From NCBI RefSeq assembly GCF_021462415.1, contig NZ_JAKEDS010000001.1, forward strand, positions 1,460,273 to 1,524,272: a stretch of DNA of 64,000 bases. The letters run 5' to 3'. This document shows positions 55,058 through 63,211 of this stretch, one piece after another. The notes under the pieces are model-generated. The model ran no database searches, was not told where the DNA came from, and saw nothing but the letters and a program-made list of their open reading frames with translations. The stretch comes from Rhodohalobacter sp. 614A. GTDB lineage: Bacteria; Bacteroidota; Rhodothermia; Balneolales; Balneolaceae. The position numbers and the translations under genes were made by a program. Numbering within the stretch: position 1 is the stretch's first letter; each line of letters begins with the position of its first letter.

Positions 55058-55156
55058 GTCATTGCCAGGAGCGCTAGTAATGACGTGGCAATCTTCGAAT
55101 GAGATTACATGTAAGTTAATCAACGTTGGAGATCGCTTCACTTTGTTCGCGATGAT
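55058..55156. repeat. GTCATTGCGAG-family repeat inside the his operon (hisA-hisH gap)
   Basis: Left GTCATTGCCAGGAGCG, right GGAGATCGCTTCACTTTGTT to CGCGATGAT. More degenerate than those near 49000. Transcribed within the operon, so it will form a stem in the mRNA. Confidence 0.75.
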
Positions 55157-55165
55157 TCTCCTGGA

Positions 55166-55762
55166 TTAACCGTCTTTAACCATATCCAAAAAGTTCTGAA
55201 GCAGCAACGAGCCAACCTGTCCCGACTTTTCGGGGTGAAACTGAACGCCAAGAAAATTGCCTTTTTTCACCACGGCGGTAAAATCATGAATGTAATTGCA
55301 CGTAGCAATGGTGTGTTCAGTAACCGGCGCATAATATCCATGGACATAGTAAACAAAATGCTTCTCATTGATTCCGGATAAAAGGGAGTGATTTTTTACG
55401 GATTCAAATTGATTCCATCCCATGTGCGGTACTTTTGCTTTGGATGCATCGAATTTTTTAAGCCGGCCGGGAATAATACCCAATGTTGTGGTGTTGCCCT
55501 CTTCAGATGATTCAAAAAAAAGCTGCATTCCCAAACAGATACCGAGCACCGGTTTTTTGGTATTTTTGAGCCATACATCCAAATCTTTAGAGCGAAGATC
55601 ATCCATCGCAGCTGCAGCATGGCCTACGCCTGGAAATATGATGGCACTTGCATTCTCCAGTTCAGCCGTATTATCGGTGATGATGTAATCGGCATTTAAA
55701 CGGTCCAGTGCATTCGAAACCGATGCTAAATTTCCTGCCTGGTATTTTATTATTCCAATCAT
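55166..55762 (-). CDS. hisH: Imidazole glycerol phosphate synthase, glutaminase subunit
   Basis: 198 residues from ATG 55762 (MIGIIKYQAGNLASV, the usual start); the longer open frame reads through a repeat. Class I amidotransferase: oxyanion loop FPGVGHA, nucleophile Cys in GICLGMQLFFESSEEG, and the His-x-Glu pair in VQFHPEKSGQVG. Supplies ammonia to HisF. It is distant from hisF in this layout. Confidence 0.94.
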   Translation of the reverse strand: MIGIIKYQAGNLASVSNALDRLNADYIITDNTAELENASAIIFPGVGHAAAAMDDLRSKDLDVWLKNTKKPVLGICLGMQLFFESSEEGNTTTLGIIPGRLKKFDASKAKVPHMGWNQFESVKNHSLLSGINEKHFVYYVHGYYAPVTEHTIATCNYIHDFTAVVKKGNFLGVQFHPEKSGQVGSLLLQNFLDMVKDG

Positions 55763-55792
55763 TTTGTTGTGTGAGGAGACGAGCATGTGTCT

Positions 55793-55862
55793 GTCATTGC
55801 GAAGGAGCGGAAGCGACTGCGGCAATCTTCAAGTTGGATTGCATCGCTTTTCTGGCAATGAC
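55793..55862. repeat. GTCATTGCGAG-family repeat inside the his operon (hisH-hisB gap)
   Basis: Short copy: GTCATTGCGAAGGAGCGGAA on the left, GATTGCATCGCTTTTCTGGC with AATGAC on the right. Confidence 0.8.
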
Positions 55863-55892
55863 TGTAAACGTTAATTTTTGTCGTCTCACAGA

Positions 55893-56780
55893 TTAAATCG
55901 TTCCTTTAGTTGTGGGTAAAATGCCGCGAATTCGTTCATTACGGCTTACAGCAAACCTCAGTGCTTTGGCAAATCCTTTGAAGATTGCTTCCACAATGTG
56001 ATGCTCATTTTTTCCGTCAGCTTTAACATGGAGGGTAGCCCTGGCGTTCATGGCCAGCGAATAAAAAAAGTGTTCCAGCATTTCGGTTGGGAAGTCGCCG
56101 ACGTACTCTCGCTTCAGTTCAACATTCCATTCAAGATATGGCCTGTCAGAAAGGTCAATACCAACGGTTGATTGCGCTTCATCCATCGGTAAAACAAAGC
56201 CATACCGCTGTATACCGGCTTTATCATCCGAAATAGCTTTCCTGATGGCCTGGCCAAGTGCGATGGCCGTATCTTCAATGGAGTGGTGTTCATCTATTTC
56301 GAGATCACCATCACATTTGATTTCCAGATCGATCAACCCGTGCCGGGCAATTTGGTTCAGCATGTGATCAAAGAAATTAAGTCCGGTCTTGATATTACTT
56401 TTCCCGGTGCCATCAAGATTCAGGGAAACCGAAATTTTCGTCTCTTTGGTGTCTCGCTGAATTACTGCTCGTCGGCTTGGAAAGAGAATTTTGCGGCTGA
56501 GTTCAGTCCAATCAGACGCTTCTTCAATCAATGTGTTCTCCGAAATAAATTGCAGAGATTCTTTTTGCTGAATAAAACCATCTGCATCCTTTTTCAAAAA
56601 ATCACCCTGAGTGATTCCTTCATTCCGGATGAGTTCGCGTTGTTGTTCGGTGAGGGCATCTTCAGAAAAAGAGAAATCCATTTCATACTGTTGCAGATAT
56701 TTTACTCCAAACAGAAGGCCAGGCAAAAGCAAATGTTCAGAATGGCTTTTCAAGGCAGATGATTCAATCCAGATTTTCAT
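55893..56780 (-). CDS. hisB: Imidazoleglycerol-phosphate dehydratase with atypical N-terminal extension
   Basis: 295 residues from ATG 56780, which overlaps the hisC stop by four bases (ATGA); the frame runs 27 codons further but coupling favours this start. The last ~195 residues are complete IGPD, with both manganese motifs: FFDHML...EIDEHHSIEDTAI and ARATLHV...NEHHIVEAIFKG. The first ~100 residues look like a shrunken HAD-type histidinol-phosphatase (LTEQQRELIRNEGI resembles its helix) but lack the DxDGT nucleophile, so phosphatase activity is unlikely. No other histidinol phosphatase is in the window. Confidence 0.9.
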   Translation of the reverse strand: MKIWIESSALKSHSEHLLLPGLLFGVKYLQQYEMDFSFSEDALTEQQRELIRNEGITQGDFLKKDADGFIQQKESLQFISENTLIEEASDWTELSRKILFPSRRAVIQRDTKETKISVSLNLDGTGKSNIKTGLNFFDHMLNQIARHGLIDLEIKCDGDLEIDEHHSIEDTAIALGQAIRKAISDDKAGIQRYGFVLPMDEAQSTVGIDLSDRPYLEWNVELKREYVGDFPTEMLEHFFYSLAMNARATLHVKADGKNEHHIVEAIFKGFAKALRFAVSRNERIRGILPTTKGTI

Positions 56781-57835
56781 ACAAGAACCTCCTTCAGTGT
56801 TTTCAGAAAGCGGATATTTTCGTCCGGCATACCGATGGTTACACGCAAACAATCTTCGCACAACGGCTCATTTCCGCGATAACGAACAATCACGCCGCGA
56901 TCGGCCAGTTTCTGGTAGATCTCCTTCGCATTTTTGATTTTGAAAAGGAGAAAGTTCGCATCAGATGGATAGACTTTTTCAACCTCATCAGCATGACGTA
57001 ACTGCTCGGCCACATATTCTTTTTCTTCAAGGATTTTTTCGATGTTGAATTTCATCAAATCCATATTATCAAATGCATCGAGTGCGGTTTGCGCGGTAAG
57101 TTTGTTCACATTATAAGGAGCCTTCACCTTCATCATATAACGGATGATTTCCGGATTTGAGATCGCAATTCCGAGCCGAATTCCGGCGAGTCCAAACGAC
57201 TTCGAGAACGTTTGAAGTACCACAAGATTTGGATACTGCTGAACCAGTCCCGCCATCGATTCCTGTTTGCTGAAGTCGATATAAGCCTCATCCACAACCA
57301 CAATTCCGGGAAATTGGGAAACGAGTTTGAGAAGATCCGTTCGTTTCATCTCATTCGCGGTGGGATTATTTGGCGAACACAAAAACAGAACTTTTGTCTG
57401 ATCATCCACTTGCTCCAGAATCTTGCCAGTTTGGAGCTGGAGGGATTCAGTCAGAAGAACTTCCTTTACACCAAGATTATTGATGTTTGCAGATACTTTG
57501 TACATGCCGTATGTAGGCGGAGTGGTGATAATGGAATCCTGGCCAGGCTCACAAAAAATCCGCATGATCAGGTCAATTGCTTCATCACTTCCTACTCCGA
57601 GAAAAATGTTTTCAAAATCAACCTGTCTCCAGTCAGCAATTTTTTTACGAAGCTTATTGTGTGTTGGAGTTGGATACCGATGCAATTCAAGTTGATTTCG
57701 GACCGGCGCCCCCAGACTGTTTTCATTGGCATCCAAAAGAAGCCCCTTTTCAAAGTCGTCGCGGGCACTTCGGTACGGGTTTAAATTTCTGATGTTCGGA
57801 CGAACGAGATTATCTATGTCGATGGTTTTAAGCAT
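56777..57835 (-). CDS. hisC: Histidinol-phosphate aminotransferase
   Basis: 352 residues, fold-type I PLP enzyme. GVGSDEAIDL (cofactor phosphate), CSPNNPTANEM, VVDEAYIDF and the Schiff-base lysine in TFSKSFGLAGIRLG (about Lys211) follow HisC2. Converts imidazole-acetol phosphate to histidinol phosphate. Stop overlaps the hisB start; begins 9 bases after hisD. Confidence 0.94.
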   Translation of the reverse strand: MLKTIDIDNLVRPNIRNLNPYRSARDDFEKGLLLDANENSLGAPVRNQLELHRYPTPTHNKLRKKIADWRQVDFENIFLGVGSDEAIDLIMRIFCEPGQDSIITTPPTYGMYKVSANINNLGVKEVLLTESLQLQTGKILEQVDDQTKVLFLCSPNNPTANEMKRTDLLKLVSQFPGIVVVDEAYIDFSKQESMAGLVQQYPNLVVLQTFSKSFGLAGIRLGIAISNPEIIRYMMKVKAPYNVNKLTAQTALDAFDNMDLMKFNIEKILEEKEYVAEQLRHADEVEKVYPSDANFLLFKIKNAKEIYQKLADRGVIVRYRGNEPLCEDCLRVTIGMPDENIRFLKTLKEVLV

Positions 57836-57844
57836 GTTTTGATT

Positions 57845-59134
57845 TTAATCCTTCAATTTTTTTAATCGCAAACTCACAGCTTTTTTATGGGCATCCAGGC
57901 CTTCCAATTCAGCCAATATTTCGACCGTGGGGCCAAGATCTTTCAAACCGGTTTTTGAGATTTTCTGCATGGTAATAAATTTCTGAAAACTGCTGAGTGA
58001 TACTCCGCTGTACATTCGTGCATAGCCGTAAGTGGGTAATGTGTGATTCGTTCCGGAGGCGTAATCGCCCATACTTTCCGGTGTCCACGGGCCGATAAAC
58101 ACCGAACCGGCATTTGTTACTTTTTTAGCAAGTTTGTCTGCATCCCCGGTGTTGATGATTAAATGTTCCGGTGCGTACCGGTTTGAAAATTGAATCGCTT
58201 CGGCCGAATCATTAACCAGTAACATAAAACTGTTTTCGATGGCTTTGGATGCAAATTCCTTTCGTGGAAGTTGGTTGAGGAGCTTATTCAATTCATCTGA
58301 TATGGCGGAAGTATCCGTTTCTTTTGTGGCTACCAAAATCGCCTGGCTGTCTGATCCGTGTTCGGCCTGGGATAGCAAATCAATAGCAACAAATTCAGGA
58401 TCAGCCGTTTCATCGGCAATCACCAAAACTTCAGACGGACCGGCCGGCATATCGATGGAAACCATCGCTTCGCTGTTTTGGAGAATCATTTTGGCGGCAG
58501 TAACATACTGGTTGCCGGGCCCGAAAATTTTATCCACTTTCGGGATGGATTCTGTTCCAAATGCCATTCCTGCAATGGCTTGGGCACCACCGGCCTTTAC
58601 AATTTTTGAGACGCCGGTTTTTTGAGCAACATACACAACCGATTCAGGAATTTTGCCATTTTTATCAGGAGGTGTGGCCAGGACAATGGTTTTGCATCCG
58701 GCTAGCATGGCCGGAACACAAAGCATCATAGCGGTTGACGGAAGTGGAGCAGTTCCGCCCGGGATATAAACCCCAACCCGTTCAATCGGTTTGGCTACGC
58801 GTTGACACACCACTCCGTTTTGAATTTCCACTTCGATATCATCCGAAATCTGTCGCTGATGAAACTTCGAAATATTATGCATTGCGCGATCCAGGGCCGC
58901 AGTAATTTCATCAGGCAAATGGATGGAAATGTCATTGGGATCTACAGCTAACGGATCGGGATCAACACCGTCAAATTTTTTCGAAAACTCCCGAATCGCC
59001 CGATCCCCCTTTCTTTCAACGTCATCCAGAATAGGCTGTACCTGACCAAAAACAGCACTAAAATCCATTTTTGGCCGCCGGCAAAGAATCCCGGTTTCAG
59101 ATTCGGAAAGTTGGTTGTAAGTGTACGTTTTCAT
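57845..59134 (-). CDS. hisD: Histidinol dehydrogenase
   Basis: 429 residues, full length. [18 protein letters not shown] binds [17 protein letters not shown] and [14 protein letters not shown] are family signatures, and zinc/catalytic residues lie in [12 protein letters not shown] and APEHL. Performs the last two oxidations. Follows hisG by 81 bases and precedes hisC by 9. Confidence 0.96.
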   Translation of the reverse strand: MKTYTYNQLSESETGILCRRPKMDFSAVFGQVQPILDDVERKGDRAIREFSKKFDGVDPDPLAVDPNDISIHLPDEITAALDRAMHNISKFHQRQISDDIEVEIQNGVVCQRVAKPIERVGVYIPGGTAPLPSTAMMLCVPAMLAGCKTIVLATPPDKNGKIPESVVYVAQKTGVSKIVKAGGAQAIAGMAFGTESIPKVDKIFGPGNQYVTAAKMILQNSEAMVSIDMPAGPSEVLVIADETADPEFVAIDLLSQAEHGSDSQAILVATKETDTSAISDELNKLLNQLPRKEFASKAIENSFMLLVNDSAEAIQFSNRYAPEHLIINTGDADKLAKKVTNAGSVFIGPWTPESMGDYASGTNHTLPTYGYARMYSGVSLSSFQKFITMQKISKTGLKDLGPTVEILAELEGLDAHKKAVSLRLKKLKD

Positions 59135-59215
59135 AAAGGTTCAGTATTAAGTATCGGGTAGAAAGTAATGAGTACATTGAATCCTGATACTCAATACTTC
59201 ATGCTTACTAACTCA

Positions 59216-60094
59216 TTAAGCGATCATACTTTCTATGGGTAACATCACAATTCCGGTGGCACCGGCTTCTTTCAGGCGTTCCATCACATCCCAGAATGTT
59301 GATAATGGAACAACCGTGTGGATTGCAACCATTCCGTTATCTGCAAGGGGCATAACAGTCGGGCTTTTGAGTGAAGGAATGATTTCCTTGATTTGCTCAA
59401 CAGCTTCCTGTGGGGCATTCATCATAATATACCTGCTTTTGCCCGCTTTTTGATACCCTTCAATTCGTTGGATTATTTTTTCAATGAGCTGACTTTTTCC
59501 TTCTGAGAGAGGTTTTTTGGTTCTGATCAGTTGGGTTTCTGAATCAAAAATATTGATCAGTTCAATCAAGCCATTTGCTTTGAGCGTGTTACCGGTAGAA
59601 ACCAAATCACAAATGGCATCGGCAATTTCCAGGCGGGGAGCAATTTCCACAGATCCTGAAAGAGTAATCACTTTTACGTCAATGTTTTTCTCTTCAAAAT
59701 AACGTTTTGTGATACCGGGATAACTCGTGGCAATTTTTTTACCGGCAAAATCTTCCGGTTTTTTGATGTCTCCGTTTTTGGGAACAGCCAGAGAAAGCCG
59801 GCATACGCCATAATTCAATCCGTGTAAAATATCTACGTCTACCTGGTCTTCTTCCACAACATTGGCTCCCACAAAGCCAAGATCGCAAACGCCATCCTGA
59901 ACATATTCCGGGATATCATCATCGCGAATTAGCAGGAGTTCTACGTCAAAATTGAGGCATTTGACAAGCAGACTTCGTTTGTAGTCGTCAAACTTTAGTC
60001 CAATTCCTTCCAACAAGTTTAACGTTTTATCGGTCAGTCGTCCGCTTTTTTGGACGGCAATTCGTAGTGAGGTAGTAGAATCGAGAGTTCTCAT
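59216..60094 (-). CDS. hisG: ATP phosphoribosyltransferase, long form
   Basis: 292 residues, hexameric HisG_L type: catalytic periplasmic-binding-like domains plus a C-terminal ~75-residue regulatory ACT-like domain (YIMMNAPQEAVEQIKEIIPS onward) that binds histidine. GVCDLGFVGANVVEE and the PRPP loop LVSTGNTLKANG are intact. No hisZ is needed with this form. First structural gene, 78 bases after the His leader stop. Confidence 0.95.
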   Translation of the reverse strand: MRTLDSTTSLRIAVQKSGRLTDKTLNLLEGIGLKFDDYKRSLLVKCLNFDVELLLIRDDDIPEYVQDGVCDLGFVGANVVEEDQVDVDILHGLNYGVCRLSLAVPKNGDIKKPEDFAGKKIATSYPGITKRYFEEKNIDVKVITLSGSVEIAPRLEIADAICDLVSTGNTLKANGLIELINIFDSETQLIRTKKPLSEGKSQLIEKIIQRIEGYQKAGKSRYIMMNAPQEAVEQIKEIIPSLKSPTVMPLADNGMVAIHTVVPLSTFWDVMERLKEAGATGIVMLPIESMIA

Positions 60095-60141
60095 AGGTCA
60101 AAAAAAATCTATAAATACAGAATATTAAAATTTAAAAGGTG

Positions 60142-60185
60142 AAAAAATGCGGTGCGGAAGTGTGGAAAGAGTTTAATGCACAACA
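60142..60185 (-). terminator. his attenuator terminator candidate
   Basis: On the minus strand TGTTGTGC, overlapping the last leader codons, can pair with GCACCGCA (one mismatch, one G-U), directly followed by six T. An upstream stem GGCCACC/GGTAGCC within the His codons could compete as pause or antiterminator. The geometry fits ribosome-controlled termination before hisG. Confidence 0.5.
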
Positions 60186-60247
60186 TGTTCATGGCTACCA
60201 TGATGATGGTGGCCCAAATGATGAGAGATATGGAGTTTGAATGTCAT
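60173..60247 (-). CDS. hisL: his operon leader peptide
   Basis: 24 codons from ATG (60247) to TAA, starting MTFKLHISHHLG; ten of the 24 residues are His, including HHHH at 13-16 and further His at 19, 21 and 24. It lies just before hisG and is followed by a stem with a T-run, the classical arrangement in which slow translation of His codons during starvation lets transcription proceed. Too short for normal gene finding. A weak or absent ribosome site precedes the ATG. Confidence 0.85.
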   Translation of the reverse strand: MTFKLHISHHLGHHHHGSHEHVVH

Positions 60248-60310
60248 CACGAAAAGAAATTAGGCATTTCGTGAATAGAATTCCAACATAAAGTTGGTTT
60301 GATGAAGAAT

Positions 60311-60370
60311 GAAAAAAACAGGCTGTTCAAAGCTTCTTGTTTTTAATCAATCAAAAAGTCGAACAGCCTG
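60311..60370 (-). terminator. Rho-independent terminator of the DUF4382 gene
   Basis: On the minus strand CAGGCTGTTC pairs perfectly with GAACAGCCTG across a 32-base loop and is followed by eight T. It lies 27 bases after the stop of the DUF4382 gene and insulates the his leader promoter. Confidence 0.8.
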
Positions 60371-60396
60371 CATGAAGTATAAGTTATTATGGAGTA

Positions 60397-61206
60397 TTAT
60401 TCTCCTCCCAAAAATACGATTCCAACATTCGTTGTGTCGGACGGCATAACTTCCACATCAAAAAGCTCTTTTTTCTGGAAGCCGCCTTCTGACGGATCAA
60501 TAGCTACCGTATACGATCCCGGCAACAGGCCAATCAGGCGAAAATCTCCATTCGTGTTGGCTTTGGTTCCCGCAAGGGTATCTTGTCCCGCAATTGCGTA
60601 GACCCAGGAAAGTGACTCCTCCGGCTCAATAGTACCTTCGATGGCTCCGGTTGTGGCGAGAGCAACTGTTCGTATCACAGGTTTCAGAATAAATTTACCG
60701 GAGTTTCCGGCTTCCACAATCGAGCGCGAGGCATCAAAATCGAGAAGAAGTGTGTAAACTTCTCCACCTTCAATTTCAGCATGAATATTGAGTTTTAAAC
60801 CGGATTGTTGCGCACTTGGCGTATCCAGAGTATGCGATACGCCATCTTTAACGATTTCATTATCGCTGCCGAGAATCAATCTTATCTGGCTGTAAGTGCC
60901 ATCTTCAAGTTCGGTTTCGCCCAGTACTTTCAGCTCGCCGTTTGTCAGATCGAGCAAGTTGACGCGCATGGGGTCTTGGTTGATGGTTATCCAGCCATCA
61001 TCATCTTCGTCAATATCGTCGTTATCGTTCAGATGAATTCTTACCGCCTGGATGTCAATCCAAACGGCATCATAATCAGCCGGGGCGTCGGTTAAGAAGA
61101 CGCGTAAAGTACCGTTGCCATCGTTTGAGTCTGTGTCGTTGGCAATATCACAGGATGTGAGCAAAAGTAATATTGTAAATAGAGTAATAACTAATCGTGA
61201 ATACAT
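60397..61206 (-). CDS. DUF4382 lipoprotein with carboxypeptidase-regulatory-like domain
   Basis: 269 residues. The lipobox is LLTSC (Cys19). Residues ~33-175 form DUF4382 (GTLRVFLTDAPADYDAVWID, later TYSQIRLILG). Residues ~190-269 form a CarboxypepD_reg/SdrD-like beta sandwich (ATTGAIEGTIEP, FRLIGLLPGSYTVAI), a common cell-surface spacer. An acidic Asp-rich loop (NDNDDIDEDDDG) might bind calcium. Function unknown. Own terminator. Confidence 0.85.
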   Translation of the reverse strand: MYSRLVITLFTILLLLTSCDIANDTDSNDGNGTLRVFLTDAPADYDAVWIDIQAVRIHLNDNDDIDEDDDGWITINQDPMRVNLLDLTNGELKVLGETELEDGTYSQIRLILGSDNEIVKDGVSHTLDTPSAQQSGLKLNIHAEIEGGEVYTLLLDFDASRSIVEAGNSGKFILKPVIRTVALATTGAIEGTIEPEESLSWVYAIAGQDTLAGTKANTNGDFRLIGLLPGSYTVAIDPSEGGFQKKELFDVEVMPSDTTNVGIVFLGGE

Positions 61207-61295
61207 GGGGTGTTCTCCTCTTTGTTTGTGTGATCTTGACTGCTTTTATTACAGCAAAGAGGGGATGTTCCCACTAATTGAAATGCAAAAAGTTT

Positions 61296-62516
61296 CTAGT
61301 CAGAACGGTTGATATGAAAATGCCGGTCCGCAAAATTCAGGAATTGTATCCAGTCATACAGCTTTAAGTCGTGCTCTCCGTTGCGAATATGATAGGCCGC
61401 ATAAGGATTGTCGGTCGGATTATTTATGGGAGGCATCCGATCATAAAGTGGAACGGACAGGCCATATATTTTTTTCCAGACTTCAGATGCGTGAAGCAGC
61501 GAAAGGTACATTCCTCGCGGATCAGCCCAAAGATCTTCTTCGGCTGCCGTAATATAAACTCCCCGTGGCGCTATGGTGGAAATCAGCATGTGCTGGTCGA
61601 AAGGCAATGCGTCTTCTTTGTCATTAAATTTCTCAAAATTTGGGGTGAACCAATATGGAAAACCATTATTGATGATTTTGACAGTTTCCCCGAATCTCCG
61701 TTTGGAAAGAGCCGCTCCAACTGCTCCTGATTCATTTGCTACGACAATCGCCCAACGTTCATCATTTGCTCCGGCCCACAGCGCAGCTTTTCCGCCTCGC
61801 GAATGCCCCACAAGTATTGATTTATTCTGATCAATATCATCGTCCGTTTCTAAATAATCCATCACCCGCATGGCGCCCCACGCCCACGCCGAAAGTGCCT
61901 GCGTTCCATTTGGCCGGTCAATTTGTTCGGGGTAGAGTGTGCTGAGAATATCTTCGGTATAAGTCTCGGGATCGTCATCGGCCACATCTTCCACATCAAA
62001 AACAGCGGCTGCATATCCTCTTTCGATGAGGGTTTCCGCCGGCCAGAAATCCTGTTTTATTTGCCTCGTAATATCCATATTGTCAGGTCCGCGATGGTTC
62101 AAAAGAAGAGTTACAGGTACCGGTTTTTGTATTTTATTGGAGATGAGAAGATTGAGCCGGATCGGTAATGAGTTGCCATTTCGGGTCACAATAATATCAA
62201 TCTCTTTTGCAGTACCATTTCCATCAATCGCATTTGAGTTTTCACGGATAGTTCTGAATTCAATCGAATCAAAAGACCGGGGAAGCTCACCATAAACATG
62301 CTCCGCAAACATGTCTATGATTTCAGGACGCCGTATATATTTCCATTCATTTATCGATTCAACGGGAAGTCCATCTGCTGTTTTCAGGATTGCGGGAAGC
62401 GAGTAATTGGGAATGTTGGCTTCATCATAGTTGACATCCTCCTGGGCAATTGCAATTTGATTGGACAAGAGAAAAAGAATGAAAAGAACGAAGTAGCGTT
62501 TTAATCTTTCAAGCAT
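61296..62516 (-). CDS. CE15-type glucuronoyl esterase-like hydrolase
   Basis: 406 residues from the ATG at 62516, which starts directly at a signal peptide ending IAIAQ; the frame reaches an ATG at 62552. The alpha/beta-hydrolase nucleophile is in GHSRGGKAALW (Ser239 from this start), followed by NESGAVGAALSKRRFGETV and a late His (GEHDL), all as in CE15 enzymes that cleave lignin-glucuronoxylan esters. Probably secreted and used on plant or algal polymers. Monocistronic, beside the DUF4382 gene. Confidence 0.85.
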   Translation of the reverse strand: MLERLKRYFVLFILFLLSNQIAIAQEDVNYDEANIPNYSLPAILKTADGLPVESINEWKYIRRPEIIDMFAEHVYGELPRSFDSIEFRTIRENSNAIDGNGTAKEIDIIVTRNGNSLPIRLNLLISNKIQKPVPVTLLLNHRGPDNMDITRQIKQDFWPAETLIERGYAAAVFDVEDVADDDPETYTEDILSTLYPEQIDRPNGTQALSAWAWGAMRVMDYLETDDDIDQNKSILVGHSRGGKAALWAGANDERWAIVVANESGAVGAALSKRRFGETVKIINNGFPYWFTPNFEKFNDKEDALPFDQHMLISTIAPRGVYITAAEEDLWADPRGMYLSLLHASEVWKKIYGLSVPLYDRMPPINNPTDNPYAAYHIRNGEHDLKLYDWIQFLNFADRHFHINRSD

Positions 62517-62727
62517 CGGGTGGGAAAGCTGGTTATGGTCAATGGATAACATTTATTCCAGTTCAATTTAACATTCGCCGCAAGAAGTGCAAGCCTGGGA
62601 AATTCAGAAAAAAGATGGCGGGAAAATTTATGTTTTGTTTTCGGAACGTACTATTTTAGGCTGGAAAAAAGAGAATAATCTCTGAAAATTTTTGGCTAAT
62701 AATGATTCAAAAGAACGAAAAGAAGGT

Positions 62728-63009
62728 ATGACAACAATTGCCCAAATAACCTACATCCCACTCTATACCGACCACCCAAAAGAGAAAGTTCAAGATCTTA
62801 TAGAATTTGTTGCTCAACATGATGTGGAGGTTGATATCAATTACCTGTCTACAAGCGTAAAGGGAGAGCCTGATGTGATTTTTGAACTCATCCGGGATAT
62901 TTATGAAACCATGACACTTGAAAAAGAAGTATTCAGGCTTCATGTGGAGCTATTGAGCCCAACGGAACTGGATCCTGCGGAAGAGTTGGAATCTGATGAT
63001 GAGGAGTGA
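62728..63009 (+). CDS. MTH1187/YkoF-like thiamine-binding-fold protein
   Basis: 93 residues from ATG 62728, preceded by AAGAAGG; a TTG 12 codons upstream is open but less likely. The ferredoxin-like pattern (IAQITYIPLYTDHPKEKVQD, later LSTSVKGEPDVIFELIRDIYE, end FRLHVELLSP) matches YqgV/MTH1187 proteins, of which some bind thiamine. The tail is acidic. No thiamine gene is near, so the ligand is unsure. Confidence 0.65.
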   Translation: MTTIAQITYIPLYTDHPKEKVQDLIEFVAQHDVEVDINYLSTSVKGEPDVIFELIRDIYETMTLEKEVFRLHVELLSPTELDPAEELESDDEE

Positions 63010-63211
63010 GTTGGAGAACCTGTCTTCGCGAATGGAGTGAAACGATCTCTTCCATCGATAGGATAGGTTCAACTCATAATTTGGTGATTGCCATGTCGTT
63101 GCTCTGCATCTCCATATAAAGAGAATTCAAAAAATAACATTTCGCTGTACGAACCGTTTCGAATTTGTATATTAAAGGCTTGCTTAAATTTTGGATTTGG
63201 CTGCTATTTGA

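Noticed and set aside
55000-55141. Longer N-terminus for HisA, and likewise for HisH (55763-55825) and HisB (56781-56861)
   Set aside because: The extensions translate repeat or upstream-gene sequence and have no similarity to the families; conserved N-termini begin at the chosen ATGs.
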